The notes: generated by a model not told the origin, from the letters alone. 61,357 bases of DNA from Thermoplasmata archaeon (GCA_021835025.1 JAKBQY010000057.1:1-61357); one strand, 5' to 3'. Shown: positions 27,049-37,647, counted from the stretch's first letter. Numbers and translations are program-made.

Positions 27049-27230
27049 TAATCTTTATTTATAAACTATATAAAATTTTTATGATTGTTCTACAGGTTTT
27101 CATTCATAATATATTCCAGCAAAACTATATTGAAAAATATAAAAAATACAACGGGTAAAATATACAACATACATTTGTTGATATATAAAAAATTAGATAA
27201 TTAATATTCTTATAAAATTTTTAAAATTTA

Positions 27231-28889
27231 TCACTCCATTACAGCTCCTTTGGCTGAGGAAGAAACCAATTTTGAATACTGGTTTAAAAGTCCAGTTTTA
27301 TATCTTGGTTCAGGTTTTTTCCATTCACTTTTTCTTTTGTTAAGTTCATCCTCACTTATTAAAAGATTGATTTTTCCATTTTCTCCATCTATTTCCACAA
27401 TATCATTTTCCTTTACAAGAGCTATTGGTCCACCATCCATCGCTTCAGGTGCCACATGGCCAATCATGATTCCTCTTGTTGCTCCGGAAAATCTTCCATC
27501 CGTTATCAATGCTACAGTTTCTCCAAGACCTTCGCCCACAATTTCTGATGTAACCGAAAGCATCTCTCTCATGCCAGGACCACCTTTAGGGCCTTCATAT
27601 CTTATTATAACTGTATCCCCCGCTTTGATTTTCCTTTCCCTTATCGCTTTAAATGTTTCATCCTCAGAATTAAAAACTTTAGCAGGGCCTTTATGGTATT
27701 TCACTTTGGAAGCAGAAATTTTAAAAACGGATCCTTCCGGTGCTAGTGAACCCTTTAAAATTCTTATACCACCGGTTGAATTGATTGGGTGTTCAAAATC
27801 CATAATGACATTATTCAAATTCATTATTTTTATATCTTTTAAATTTTCCTTTATTGTTTTTCCTGTCACGGTAAGCTGGTCTCCATTTAAAATCCCATGT
27901 TCCATCAAAATCTTCATTAAAATTGGAACGCCCCCTATTTTATTCAGATCGGCCATAACATACTCACCAGATGGTTTCATATTCACAATTTCGGGTATTT
28001 TTTTCGATAATCTATCAAAATCATCAAGGTTTAATTTTATTTTTGCCTCATGTGCTATTGCCATCAAATGGAGAACGGCATTTGTTGATCCTCCAGAAGC
28101 CATCAGGACGGCTATTGCATTGTAAAATGATTCCTCTGTCAATATATCCCTTGGCTTTAAATCGGTTTCTATTAAATCCATAATGGTTTTACCCGTTTCA
28201 TATGCATATTTAGCCTTTGCACCGTCAACTGCTGGAGGAGAAGCACTTCCAGGTAGGGCAAGACCGAGAACCTCAGTCATCATTGCCATGGTATTTGCAG
28301 TATATAAGCCTCCACATGAGCCAACGGTTGGAACAGCATTGTCTTCCATGAGTTTCAATTCTGGAAGGGTCATTAAGCCATTCATGTATGATCCAACTGC
28401 TTCAAATAAATCCCCTACGGCTATCTGTTTACCATGATAATATCCCGGAAGTGTTGTACCACTGTACATAACTAATGAAGGCAAATTCATCCTTGCCATT
28501 GCCATCATCATTCCTGGAGATGTTTTATCACATCCGGATAGGGCAGCAAAACCATCATAATTGTGTGCATTTACAGTCAATTCAACAGTATTTGCGATCA
28601 TTTCCCTGCTTACAAGAGAATATTTCATGCCCTCGGTGCCCATTGCAATCCCGTCAATAACCACTGGGGTGGTAAATAATCTTGGCGTGCCGTTTTTATT
28701 CCTTATCCCCTCTTTCGTGCGCTCTGCAAGGGATAAAACGTGAATGTTGCATGGCCCTGCTTCATTCCATGCAGCTGCGATTCCGACCAGGTAATTTTCT
28801 AGGTCTTTATCATTCAAACCCATTGCTTTCATGTAGGATCTATTTGGTGACCTTTCAGGTCCACTGTATGTTGTATCTGATCTTTTCAT
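27231..28889 (-). CDS. ilvD: dihydroxy-acid dehydratase
   Basis: Fe-S dehydratase of branched-chain amino acid synthesis; some archaeal members also accept sugar acids such as gluconate. In 552 residues the three cluster cysteines are present: AGPCNIH (near residue 48), [10 protein letters not shown], and [12 protein letters not shown]. Further motifs are [10 protein letters not shown] and GHVAPEA near the end. Length is standard. No other ilv genes are adjacent, so substrate breadth cannot be judged from context. Confidence 0.93.
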   Translation of the reverse strand: MKRSDTTYSGPERSPNRSYMKAMGLNDKDLENYLVGIAAAWNEAGPCNIHVLSLAERTKEGIRNKNGTPRLFTTPVVIDGIAMGTEGMKYSLVSREMIANTVELTVNAHNYDGFAALSGCDKTSPGMMMAMARMNLPSLVMYSGTTLPGYYHGKQIAVGDLFEAVGSYMNGLMTLPELKLMEDNAVPTVGSCGGLYTANTMAMMTEVLGLALPGSASPPAVDGAKAKYAYETGKTIMDLIETDLKPRDILTEESFYNAIAVLMASGGSTNAVLHLMAIAHEAKIKLNLDDFDRLSKKIPEIVNMKPSGEYVMADLNKIGGVPILMKILMEHGILNGDQLTVTGKTIKENLKDIKIMNLNNVIMDFEHPINSTGGIRILKGSLAPEGSVFKISASKVKYHKGPAKVFNSEDETFKAIRERKIKAGDTVIIRYEGPKGGPGMREMLSVTSEIVGEGLGETVALITDGRFSGATRGIMIGHVAPEAMDGGPIALVKENDIVEIDGENGKINLLISEDELNKRKSEWKKPEPRYKTGLLNQYSKLVSSSAKGAVME

Positions 28890-29038
28890 ATTATCCCAAT
28901 GTTTTATAATATTTAATTTTTTTTAAAATATTGTGGAATTTGTCCGACATAACCGTACAAATTAATGAAAAAACACAAAAATAATATATCATCTTTAAAA
29001 TATACCGATTGATGTTTTCATTAAGTTACAGGAAAACA
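28890..29038. promoter_or_regulatory. divergent promoter region ilvD / helical-repeat protein
   Basis: For the plus-strand gene a TATA-like TTTAAAATATA lies at 28994-29004. A start at the ATG 29009 would fall upstream of the predicted transcription start, so the ATG at 29039 is preferred for the helical-repeat protein. Confidence 0.45.
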
Positions 29039-32000
29039 ATGCATAAACTAATACAGTATTTAAAAAATAGTTTAAAGACCAACAATTATGAAAAATTAGC
29101 CACTTTCATAGAAAATAACATAGATGACATCAGGAAAACATATAATGATGATATTAAGAAAGAGATATATGAATACCTGAAGGATACCACCATCCCGGAA
29201 AGAGTTTATGACATTATCAGAGCCATAGACCCGGAAAATTATATAGTTTATCTGTACAATTTAAGGAAATTTTACGAAAAAAATAATGCCTTAGATTTTA
29301 TGGAATATGTAAAGAATAAGCCATTCATGCTTGAAAATGAAGAAATAAAAAAATATTTTTCCGATTTGATTATCAACATGAACTTATTTTCAAAAATATA
29401 TTATTCATCCCATGCAAACATCTATAATGAGGGGGATGTAAACGAATACATATCAAATTTTTATCATTTTGACGACATGAAAAAGGTTATCGATAATTAC
29501 GTTTCACTGGGCAATTATAATGTTGCGGAAAAAATATTAAAAAAATGCATTGAAATAAAAAATGATGTTAACTGTTACTATTATCTGACCGATATATATG
29601 AAATTGCAGGAGAAAAAAGCCTAATGGAGAAATCGGTAAATAAAGTGATACATATAAATAAGGAAAAACCAAATAAAAAAATAGCCGAATATTTGTATTA
29701 TCTGGGGAAATATAAACAAAGTATTGAATATATGGACATAACGGATAACACAAATTCCAGGCTTGGTTATGCTTATTATTACTCAGGGAATTATGAAAAT
29801 GCCCTCGTTATCTTTAAAAATATATATTATAATACTGATAAAAATGTTCTGGATACGATAATAGATATAGAGTATAAAATAGGAGATTATGGGGCTGTTA
29901 TCTCTTACATAAATGCCCACGAAAATCATGATGATAAAAAATTGTTATTGTATAAAATTGAGGGGGAAATAAAATTATATATGTTTATAGAAGCTGAATA
30001 TGACCTTAAAAGATATACAAAATTATACGGGACCGATTACCAACTATTGAACCTTGAATTGTTATATTACCGGGAGAATCACGATGAGGATAACGAGTAT
30101 AAAATAGCGGAGAAAATAATGGCCCTGGGAATTTTAAATGGTACAGACCTCGACATTATAGTAAATTATCTTTATAAAAATGAAAAATATCAGGAATTGA
30201 ATCAATTTATCAAAAATAATAATGTATATGACAAATATAAGGCTCAATTTGCGGCAAGCTTAATATTTACAAAAAATTTTGAGGATGCCTGCAATATAAT
30301 GAAAGAAGACAGGACTCTTCTTAACAGCAGATATATTCTTGATTCCATATTTGAGATGGTCCGTGATGATGATAGTTTATCCATATTTGAAAAACTTGAT
30401 TACAGTAATTCCCTTCTGGAAATAATAATTTCTTACATACGTGGTATTGAACCAGACAATGCGGAGATGCACGTATCTGATATTATTAAAACGGGGTCAA
30501 TAGCGTGTGCATATGTTCTGTCTATGAATGGCTATAATTTTATAAATAATAGGCACGAGGCATATGTTGATGACATTCTGGAAAGGGAAAATTTTGAAAA
30601 CGTAAGAATAATCATTAAAAATATAAAGAATATTTATAAAAACCAGATAAAAAACGACATGAAGGATTCAACATTCTTTATGTACCCATTGAGCTATGCC
30701 ATGGTAAACAAGGGATTATATAACATTGCCGAGAAAAATTTAACGGAATTGTCTGATAAAAATCCAGATCCTTATTTTTATTATTTGCTTGCGCTTATAT
30801 ATTTTTACAAAAATGATTACAGTGAATCAAAAAAGTATATTGATGAAGCACTTGATGTATTGACAAATGCACGATTTTTATCACTAAAAATAATTTTAAA
30901 TTTAAGGGAAAATGAAAATGTGAGGAATATTTTTACAAAAATTATTGATTATAAATTGTATTCTGCGTTTAAATATGTATATGATATTATGGTGGAAACA
31001 AAATATTTTCTGTCAAATGAAGGCATTGCACTGGTAAACAGCAATGAAATAAATGATATAAATTTTTATAGAATAGGGCGTTATATTAATTCCGATTATA
31101 TAGAGAAATTAAAATATTCGGCAAGGATAATTAAATTCAATAACAGAACTATGGATGACCTTATCAATCACTATTACCTTCTTTTAGAAAAAAATGATAT
31201 TAGCGGAATCGAATTTCTTCAGCATTTAAAAATAAAAAATGATGTTATATACTCCTTGATTGGAAACTATTATTTCAATAATAAATTCTTTATTGAAGCA
31301 AGCGTTAATTATATAAATTCATATTTAAGATCGGAAAAGAAAGAGATCCCAGATAATCTTGGCAAAATATTATCGGATGAAAATATTTTCAATTCTGTAA
31401 TTGAAAACAAAGGGAAAAATAATTTTTATTCCATTGTGCTTTTTTACTTGAAAAAGGATTATTCATCAATAGATTCATATATAGATAAAACAAATTTGGA
31501 TAACAGAAAAAGTTTTGAATTTATCATAAATAATCTCTGGTCAAAAAACGGAATCAAATCAAAAATACTGAAACTTTTCAATGAAGTGAAGGACAGCGTT
31601 TTGGGGGAGATAATACGCTCAAAACTTGATATTGATGAGGATTATGATTTGGAAAAAAACATTTTGCATACATTACATAATTCAAATCCAGATAATATAA
31701 AAATAATTATTCAACTTGCAGAAACACTTAACAAAAATCAGGAAAGGGAGGATGCCATGGAATTTTTAAAATCCGCATTTTACAAAATTAAGGAAAAGAT
31801 TTTATTTGACAGACTTCTGGAATTATATTACAACTCAAAAAATTATGAGGCTATAATAAATATACATAAAAAATATTTAAAATTCATTGACCAGGACAAT
31901 ATAAAATATATTTTTTATTCATTGATAAAATTATTTAAATATCAGGATGTGGCTATTTTTGAAAATAAATTTATAAAGATAGTTGATTCAAACCTGAAGG

Positions 32001-32506
32001 AAAATATAAAATTTAAATTGAGGTCAGCGTTTAAATTTAAAAATACACTCACATATGCTAAAAAACTTTTTAAAACAGAATTTGAACAGAACAAGCTGCT
32101 GAATCCCGATGAGGCAGAAAGTTTATTGCCAGAATACTATGTTAAACACGTCTTTAATTTTATCTGGTCAAGGGAGCCGTATACTTTTATAGATAAATAT
32201 GCTTATAATGATATGTCTATAGATGTACTAAAAAAATTATACGATATGGGATATACTGAACTGAATAAACTAAAGATAAACCAGATATTCAATGTATTGA
32301 ACGATGTAATAAAATCAAAAAATTTCTATTTATTCATAAATATGGCAATAAATAATCTTGCTTATATCAAGAACAAAAAAAATTATGGCAACATTTTAAA
32401 ATTTATAAATAAGAAAATGAATAATCCTATAGAAATAGTATGCAACTTTAATATAGGGTTGATTGATGCCATAAATATAATAAATATTGTTGGAGAGGAA
32501 AATTAA
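29039..32506 (+). CDS. giant helical-repeat (TPR-like) protein, 1155 aa
   Basis: The largest gene of the window. The chain is almost entirely paired helices in TPR-like units, for example NYNVAEKILKKCIEI, YYSGNYENALVIFKNIYYNT and KNDYSESKKYIDEALDVLTNA, with spacing near 34 residues. There is no signal peptide, membrane segment or enzyme motif. It is rich in Asn, Lys, Ile and Tyr. Such solenoids act as protein scaffolds. A good ribosome-binding site (GGAGAGG) at its 3' end serves the next gene, one base downstream, a membrane M50 protease; a functional link is plausible. Upstream ATG at 29009 is the longer alternative. Confidence 0.8.
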   Translation: MHKLIQYLKNSLKTNNYEKLATFIENNIDDIRKTYNDDIKKEIYEYLKDTTIPERVYDIIRAIDPENYIVYLYNLRKFYEKNNALDFMEYVKNKPFMLENEEIKKYFSDLIINMNLFSKIYYSSHANIYNEGDVNEYISNFYHFDDMKKVIDNYVSLGNYNVAEKILKKCIEIKNDVNCYYYLTDIYEIAGEKSLMEKSVNKVIHINKEKPNKKIAEYLYYLGKYKQSIEYMDITDNTNSRLGYAYYYSGNYENALVIFKNIYYNTDKNVLDTIIDIEYKIGDYGAVISYINAHENHDDKKLLLYKIEGEIKLYMFIEAEYDLKRYTKLYGTDYQLLNLELLYYRENHDEDNEYKIAEKIMALGILNGTDLDIIVNYLYKNEKYQELNQFIKNNNVYDKYKAQFAASLIFTKNFEDACNIMKEDRTLLNSRYILDSIFEMVRDDDSLSIFEKLDYSNSLLEIIISYIRGIEPDNAEMHVSDIIKTGSIACAYVLSMNGYNFINNRHEAYVDDILERENFENVRIIIKNIKNIYKNQIKNDMKDSTFFMYPLSYAMVNKGLYNIAEKNLTELSDKNPDPYFYYLLALIYFYKNDYSESKKYIDEALDVLTNARFLSLKIILNLRENENVRNIFTKIIDYKLYSAFKYVYDIMVETKYFLSNEGIALVNSNEINDINFYRIGRYINSDYIEKLKYSARIIKFNNRTMDDLINHYYLLLEKNDISGIEFLQHLKIKNDVIYSLIGNYYFNNKFFIEASVNYINSYLRSEKKEIPDNLGKILSDENIFNSVIENKGKNNFYSIVLFYLKKDYSSIDSYIDKTNLDNRKSFEFIINNLWSKNGIKSKILKLFNEVKDSVLGEIIRSKLDIDEDYDLEKNILHTLHNSNPDNIKIIIQLAETLNKNQEREDAMEFLKSAFYKIKEKILFDRLLELYYNSKNYEAIINIHKKYLKFIDQDNIKYIFYSLIKLFKYQDVAIFENKFIKIVDSNLKENIKFKLRSAFKFKNTLTYAKKLFKTEFEQNKLLNPDEAESLLPEYYVKHVFNFIWSREPYTFIDKYAYNDMSIDVLKKLYDMGYTELNKLKINQIFNVLNDVIKSKNFYLFINMAINNLAYIKNKKNYGNILKFINKKMNNPIEIVCNFNIGLIDAINIINIVGEEN

Positions 32507-32507
32507 A

Positions 32508-33116
32508 ATGATGTATAGCAGATTTAATGAACAAAATGATATTTTCATTGCTGTTGTTGTCCTTACTATTGCTTTTACCCTTCTTTTAAATGGCGGATTA
32601 TTTCGTATAAATCCATCATCATTGCCAATATATGCAATTACGGCCTTTGCCGTTACAGTAACTGCCTTTTTACTGCATGAACTGGCACATAGAACGGTAG
32701 CCAGGCGACTTGGAGCTGTTGCATATTTCAAATTATGGAAAATGGGGATATTACTTGCTCTATTGACATCCTTGTTCGGCTTTATATTCGCCGCTCCGGG
32801 GGCAGTCGAATTTGCAGGATTGTATGACAATAAAAGCGAGGGAAAAATTGCACTTGCTGGCCCATTGACAAATATTGTCCTTGGTGGTATATTCTATATA
32901 ATTTATCTGCTTTTCAACACAGGGGTAGCAGGATTTATGCTGTATTATATTGCCATTTTAAATTTATGGTTTGCCCTGTTCAATTTATTGCCAATGCCCC
33001 CATTGGATGGGAGCAAGGTATTTTACTGGAACAGCAAAATATTTGCAGGTATATTTGTATTTGCAATTATTCTAAATGTTGTTGATGGTTTTATTCCATC
33101 ATTTTTTGGAATTTAG
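32508..33116 (+). CDS. site-2 protease-like M50 membrane metalloprotease
   Basis: 202-residue integral membrane protease. HELAH (H57, E58, H61) forms the zinc site within a membrane helix and NLLPMPPLDGSKVF supplies the third ligand (Asp) of the M50 family; both lie in the usual order with about five to six helices. The ATG follows the upstream stop by one base and GGAGAGG precedes it by about 9 bases. Members cleave membrane proteins within the bilayer. No PDZ or CBS domain is attached. Confidence 0.9.
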   Translation: MMYSRFNEQNDIFIAVVVLTIAFTLLLNGGLFRINPSSLPIYAITAFAVTVTAFLLHELAHRTVARRLGAVAYFKLWKMGILLALLTSLFGFIFAAPGAVEFAGLYDNKSEGKIALAGPLTNIVLGGIFYIIYLLFNTGVAGFMLYYIAILNLWFALFNLLPMPPLDGSKVFYWNSKIFAGIFVFAIILNVVDGFIPSFFGI

Positions 33117-33221
33117 AAATATCCTCATATCAATAGATACCCTAATGTATTAATAAATGTATTTAAATACACTTTAACAATTATATTATTGCAGTTAATA
33201 AATCTAAAACTGGTGAAAAAA

Positions 33222-33839
33222 ATGGGAATATTTGTGGATGATTTACCATTGGAGCTGTTCACAATGGCGCTTGTTATGGTTTTATCCCTGTATATTACTG
33301 CAAATGGTTTTCTAAAATATAAAAAAAACAGGAATTCAAACCCTGAACAGACCATGAGGGAGGGAGGCCTTCCCCTGGGAATAATGGCTATAGTGATTCT
33401 GGTACTGGCTATCTATGGAGAATTTAGGTGGCCACTTCCAGGAAGTTACAATATACTATTCTATGATCCGTACATTCTCTTTGGAACAATAGTACTGATG
33501 ATGGCAATTTCACTCTGGTTAAAGCAGAAACTTCAATATGCTGGTTTCCTGGCATTATTTTCAGGTCTTATAACCATCTTCTATGGGTCGAATGGATACA
33601 TTGATAAAATGACATCCGAGCCGCTCGCAATGTTTGGATTGTATATTGCATTTGGGCTTACTGGAGTCTTTACCTATCCCGCAACCCTCATGTTTGATGG
33701 TGCCGAAAATGGGAAATCAACTGGCAATGTCTGGGTAATTATTTTGGTCATATTCTGGTTGGGCCTTGTTGTATCATCTGTTCTTGCGGCTATGATAGGG
33801 CTTGAGGCGGTACCCGCACATCTACTACATCCACCATAA
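33222..33839 (+). CDS. DUF981 family membrane protein
   Basis: 205 residues with about six membrane helices. The segment WPLPGSYNILFYDPYILFG is typical of the DUF981 family found in acidophilic archaea; function unknown. I chose the ATG at 33222 because a GGTGA ribosome-binding site lies seven bases upstream, while a TATA-like box near 33160 puts the transcription start around 33190; a longer TTG start at 33189 is less likely. Confidence 0.8.
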   Translation: MGIFVDDLPLELFTMALVMVLSLYITANGFLKYKKNRNSNPEQTMREGGLPLGIMAIVILVLAIYGEFRWPLPGSYNILFYDPYILFGTIVLMMAISLWLKQKLQYAGFLALFSGLITIFYGSNGYIDKMTSEPLAMFGLYIAFGLTGVFTYPATLMFDGAENGKSTGNVWVIILVIFWLGLVVSSVLAAMIGLEAVPAHLLHPP

Positions 33840-33869
33840 ACTTTTTTAATAATTTTTAATAAAACATTT

Positions 33870-34556
33870 TTACTCTTTTATGGCGGTCAATAGAAAAGGT
33901 ATACCAGTAAATAAATTTTTCATAAAAATATTTTTAAATCCCGTATCGTTGCATATTGATTTTATTTTATTTCTATCCGATTTCAATATGCTGTTTACCA
34001 TAAAGGAATAGCCCTTGTTTATGATTGAGCCCTCGAACAAAAGAATCCTCGAATATAAATAAAATCCAATTTTAATAGGAAACCTCACAGGACGTGCAGT
34101 ATCAGCAAGTACAAGTTTTCCACCCGGCTTCAAGACTCTGAATGCCTCAAGAAAAAATTTTTCCCTGCTGTCAAAGTTTCTCAATGCCATGGAATTTGTA
34201 ACTACATCAAAGGTATTGTCATCATATTGAAGCTGCATTGCATCTCCTATTTCAAAATCAATTTTAAAATTCTTTTCTTCCGCATGTTTTTTGGCAATGT
34301 CAAGCATTCTATTACTTAAATCTATGCCTGTTATCTCAATGTTTTTATTGCTTATTTTAGCAAGGGACATTATATCAAATGCGAAGTCCCCCGTTCCGGT
34401 TGCCACATCAAGAAGTGAGTAGGTTTTTATGTCTAAAATGGCATATTTTGCTGCCTGCCTTCTCCATATTCTATCTATACCAAAACTGAAAAAATCATTA
34501 ACCTCTTCATATTCTGGAGCAATTTCATTGAATATTTCGATATCCTCCTTTGACAT
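33870..34556 (-). CDS. MenG/UbiE-type quinone methyltransferase
   Basis: SAM-dependent methyltransferase, 228 residues, of the UbiE/MenG family that methylates demethylmenaquinone or related quinones. Features: FNEIAPEYEEVNDFFSFGID at the start, SAM motif LLDVATGTGDFAF, GIDLSNRMLDIA, and the family signatures NSMALRNFDSREKFFLEAFRV (in parts) and GGKLVLADTARP. Menaquinone-type quinones feed the Rieske/cytochrome b complex encoded at the other end of the window. Confidence 0.9.
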   Translation of the reverse strand: MSKEDIEIFNEIAPEYEEVNDFFSFGIDRIWRRQAAKYAILDIKTYSLLDVATGTGDFAFDIMSLAKISNKNIEITGIDLSNRMLDIAKKHAEEKNFKIDFEIGDAMQLQYDDNTFDVVTNSMALRNFDSREKFFLEAFRVLKPGGKLVLADTARPVRFPIKIGFYLYSRILLFEGSIINKGYSFMVNSILKSDRNKIKSICNDTGFKNIFMKNLFTGIPFLLTAIKE

Positions 34557-34761
34557 TATACCATTATTTGTTATTCAATATTTAAGTTTTTATAATATTA
34601 CATTTTTAAAATTATAAGCGTACAGATAAATAATATGATATCCCGAATTGAGTTCCTATATAAACATTATAATATAAACAAAAGAATCAAAGAAAAGATG
34701 AAATTAAACAATAAGAAAATAAAATAAAGATTATATATTGTTAATCAATTATCGGAAAGGA

Positions 34762-34938
34762 GTGATTAAAATAAATAATAAAGATACATGTACTTCATGC
34801 GGTATAGGACTTGTAGAAGTTGGATATTCCATTTTCCTATGCCCTAATTGCGGGGAAGAAATGATTGGAAGGTGCAAGCAGTGCAGAGAACATTCAACTG
34901 ATTATGTATGCCCAAAATGTGAATTTATGGGGCCGTGA
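34762..34938 (+). CDS. zinc-ribbon protein before aEF-1beta
   Basis: Small protein of about 58 residues with two Cys4 zinc ribbons: CTSCG...CPNCG and CKQC...CPKC. This is the archaeal predicted RNA-binding Zn-ribbon that usually precedes the EF-1beta gene. The start is uncertain: GTG at 34762 is preferred, but a ribosome-binding-like GGAGTGA spans it and would point to a start about 8 bases further on (ATA at 34771); a TTG at 34738 lies too close to the TATA-like TTATATAT at 34731-34738. Its end overlaps the next frame. Confidence 0.85.
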   Translation: MIKINNKDTCTSCGIGLVEVGYSIFLCPNCGEEMIGRCKQCREHSTDYVCPKCEFMGP

Positions 34939-34943
34939 TTAAA

Positions 34944-35210
34944 ATGGGGGATGTAATGGTTTTATTGAGAGTTTTGCCAACATCGGTTGATGTCGATATG
35001 GACCTTTTGGATAAAAATATAGAAAATAAGATAAGGGATATTTGTAGGATTAACAGTGTTAACCAAGAGGAAATTGGATTTGGGTTGAAAGCATTGATGT
35101 TGCAGATAATAATTCCTGATGAGGAAGGGAAAATAGACAAGGTTGAAAGTGCTATCAGCTCCATTGAAGATGTAAGCCAGGTTGATACAAGAGATATTTC
35201 ATTAATCTAA
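34944..35210 (+). CDS. translation elongation factor aEF-1beta
   Basis: Nucleotide-exchange factor for EF-1alpha, 88 residues. Starts MGDVMVLLRVLPTSVDVDM, contains the acidic helix DLLDKNIENKI, GFGLKALMLQIIIPD and ends EDVSQVDTRDISLI, the archaeal family pattern and length. The ATG at 34944 is preferred over a GTG at 34935 that overlaps the zinc-ribbon stop. The next gene, a glycosyltransferase, starts one base after its stop. Confidence 0.92.
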   Translation: MGDVMVLLRVLPTSVDVDMDLLDKNIENKIRDICRINSVNQEEIGFGLKALMLQIIIPDEEGKIDKVESAISSIEDVSQVDTRDISLI

Positions 35211-35211
35211 A

Positions 35212-36291
35212 ATGCTCCATTTAATATTGCTCATTTTTTATATAATTCTGCTCATACTTGTATCTGCAGGTTTTTTATTTATTGAATTTCATAAAAATAT
35301 AGATGAATCCACGGGGGAAAATTATGAACCTGAAACACTGGTTATGGTTCCATGCCGTGGATTGGATTATTCACTGGAAAACAATTTAAAATCAATTAAA
35401 AATCAGAATTACCATAAATACAGGATGGTATGCATAGTTGATAACAAGGAAGACCCGGCGCTTGATATAATAAAAAAACTCAAGATCGATTATATTTTAT
35501 CCAATTACCAGTGCAAAAAATGCAGCGGGAAGGTAAAAGCCCTTTGCAGTGCAATGAATGAATTGAATGATTTTCCAGTTTATGTTATAGCTGATTCAGA
35601 TATTCTGGTTAATGGGCACTGGTTAGCCGATCTTGTTAAACCATTAAAGATGGATAATATTGGATTGTCCACTACATTCCCATATTTTAAACCAAAAAAT
35701 GGATTCTGGAGCAAGGTAAAGGAAATATGGGGATTTGTCGGCATGGGGTTGATGGAATCAAAATTGACAAGATTCGGCTGGGGTGGTTCACTTGCATTTA
35801 AAAAATCACTTATCTCTGATAAATTTGATTTCTTCAGTGAACATATTTCTGATGACACGGCCATGACCAAAATATGCAAAAATAAAAAACTTGACATTGC
35901 ATATGTTAAGAACTCCATGCCAATTGTCAATTCCCCGGAAAAATTTTCAGAGTTTTTTGAATGGGCAAACAGACAGACCGCCTTATCCATCTCAGCTTCC
36001 AAAAAAATATTTTATTATGGAATATTATTCTATATATCGTATATGTTTATTTTCTTCTCTGCCATTTTTATGGGAATTTTTTACAATTATTTATTTTTTA
36101 TTTTCCTGGTCCCCTCAATAATATACGTGGCCAATATACTGAAAAGGCTTGATAAAATAAAATTCGATAGTATTATAGGGGCAATACTCCTGCCCTTCAT
36201 ATATATCATAAATCTATTAATTGCCAATCATATGAAAAATATACAATGGCGTGGCAGAACATACAATATCGAGGATAAAGATTTATTATAA
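35212..36291 (+). CDS. membrane family 2 glycosyltransferase, ceramide glucosyltransferase-like
   Basis: 359 residues. An N-terminal membrane helix (about 3-23), a GT-A domain with VMVPCRGLDYSLENNLKSI and VIADSDILVNGHWL (DSD metal site), and two or three C-terminal helices (about 265-345). NRQT (around residue 248) sits where the (Q/R)xxRW motif of processive enzymes lies but does not match it. This layout is like HpnI and ceramide glucosyltransferases, so a lipid or envelope glycan is the likely acceptor. It is translationally coupled to aEF-1beta (one base gap). Confidence 0.85.
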   Translation: MLHLILLIFYIILLILVSAGFLFIEFHKNIDESTGENYEPETLVMVPCRGLDYSLENNLKSIKNQNYHKYRMVCIVDNKEDPALDIIKKLKIDYILSNYQCKKCSGKVKALCSAMNELNDFPVYVIADSDILVNGHWLADLVKPLKMDNIGLSTTFPYFKPKNGFWSKVKEIWGFVGMGLMESKLTRFGWGGSLAFKKSLISDKFDFFSEHISDDTAMTKICKNKKLDIAYVKNSMPIVNSPEKFSEFFEWANRQTALSISASKKIFYYGILFYISYMFIFFSAIFMGIFYNYLFFIFLVPSIIYVANILKRLDKIKFDSIIGAILLPFIYIINLLIANHMKNIQWRGRTYNIEDKDLL

Positions 36292-36309
36292 GGGGTATAA
36301 TATCACATA

Positions 36310-37647
36310 ATGAATTTAAAATTATTTGGTACAAATGGAATAAGAGGGATTCCAAATGAGGATTTAACAACGGATTTCTCAATGAATGTTGGAAAGGCTA
36401 TTTCAACATTTTTTTATACCGAAAAAATAGCAATAGCCAGGGATACAAGAATAAGCGGCGATATGATTTTAACATCAGTTGTTTCTGGAGTTAACTCCAC
36501 CGGAACCGATATGGTTTATCTAGGCATATTGCCAACGCCTGCGCTCCAGTATTACTGCAAAATACATAAAATTCCAGGTATTATGATTACAGCCTCACAT
36601 AACCCTCCACAATACAATGGCATAAAAGCAATTGACGAAGATGGAACTGAGATCGATGAAGAAAAGGAGGCAAAAATTGAGGATATAATATTCAACAAAA
36701 AATTCAGAACCGTTCCATGGGAAATAGTTGGACAATTTTATGAAGACAATACCGCAGTAAATCTATATGTAAATAATATTCTTAAAAGAATAGATTATAA
36801 AAAAATTCAGGATAAAAAACTAAAAGTTGCAATTGACACGGGCAATGGCGCCTCTTATTTTACCAGCCCATTGTTGTTATCAAGGTTAAATTGCCGCATT
36901 GTCACCCTAAATGCAAATCCAGATGGAAAATTTAGCTCCAGAAATTCTGAACCAAAACCGGAAAATCTAGGGGATTTAATAAACCTAATGAGGTCTGGCA
37001 ATTTTGACATTGGTGTTGCACATGATGGCGATGCTGATAGATGCGTATTTATAGATGAAAATGGAGATTATATAGATGGAGATAAAAGCCTGGCATTAAT
37101 TGCAAAATATACAATAAATGAAAATGACACTGTTGTAACCCCAATTAGCAGTTCGGATGCACTGAATGACATATGCCTTGAAAAGGAAGCGAAACTTGTT
37201 ATTACAAGGGTGGGAGCCCCAATAGTTGCAAGGGCAATGATAGAAAACCATGCAACAATAGGTGGAGAGGAGAATGGTGGTGTTATATATGGAAAGCATC
37301 AGTACTGCAGGGATGGAGCCATGACTATGGGTCTTATGCTCAACCTTTTATCAAGAGAAAATAAAAAACTAAGCGAACTGCTGGGGGAAATTCCGGATTA
37401 CAAGATGGTAAAAACTTCGGTTAAAAGGAATAAAGAATGGGCAGAAATTAAAGACATTATTACGGACAAATTCGGGAAAAATAAAATGAATTTCCTTGAT
37501 GGCATAAAAATATATGAGGATGGAGGGTGGGTACTCATAAGGCCATCTGGAACTGAAAAGATAATAAGAATATTTTCTGAATCAAAGAATCAGGAAATAG
37601 CAGAGGAATTGAATAAAAAATATTATAATTTTTTAAATAACCTATAA
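36310..37647 (+). CDS. phosphoglucosamine/phosphomannomutase family enzyme
   Basis: Alpha-D-phosphohexomutase of 445 residues that moves phosphate between C6 and C1 of hexoses for sugar nucleotide synthesis. Motifs: FGTNGIRGIPNEDL at the start, the phospho-serine loop ITASHNPPQYNGIK, the metal loop HDGDADRCVF, the sugar-binding GGEENGGVIY and the C-terminal phosphate-binding RPSGTEKIIR. Family members use glucosamine, mannose or glucose phosphates; the sequence alone does not decide. Gap of 18 bases from the glycosyltransferase gene; the 3' end overlaps the convergent phospholipid gene by six bases. Confidence 0.92.
   Translation: MNLKLFGTNGIRGIPNEDLTTDFSMNVGKAISTFFYTEKIAIARDTRISGDMILTSVVSGVNSTGTDMVYLGILPTPALQYYCKIHKIPGIMITASHNPPQYNGIKAIDEDGTEIDEEKEAKIEDIIFNKKFRTVPWEIVGQFYEDNTAVNLYVNNILKRIDYKKIQDKKLKVAIDTGNGASYFTSPLLLSRLNCRIVTLNANPDGKFSSRNSEPKPENLGDLINLMRSGNFDIGVAHDGDADRCVFIDENGDYIDGDKSLALIAKYTINENDTVVTPISSSDALNDICLEKEAKLVITRVGAPIVARAMIENHATIGGEENGGVIYGKHQYCRDGAMTMGLMLNLLSRENKKLSELLGEIPDYKMVKTSVKRNKEWAEIKDIITDKFGKNKMNFLDGIKIYEDGGWVLIRPSGTEKIIRIFSESKNQEIAEELNKKYYNFLNNL

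Noticed and set aside
27250-28125. 291-codon plus-strand frame inside ilvD
   Set aside because: Antisense shadow of dihydroxy-acid dehydratase, whose motifs are complete.
29009-29038. ATG at 29009 as the start of the giant repeat protein
   Set aside because: It lies only about 10 bases from the TATA-like box, upstream of the expected transcription start; the ATG at 29039 is better placed.
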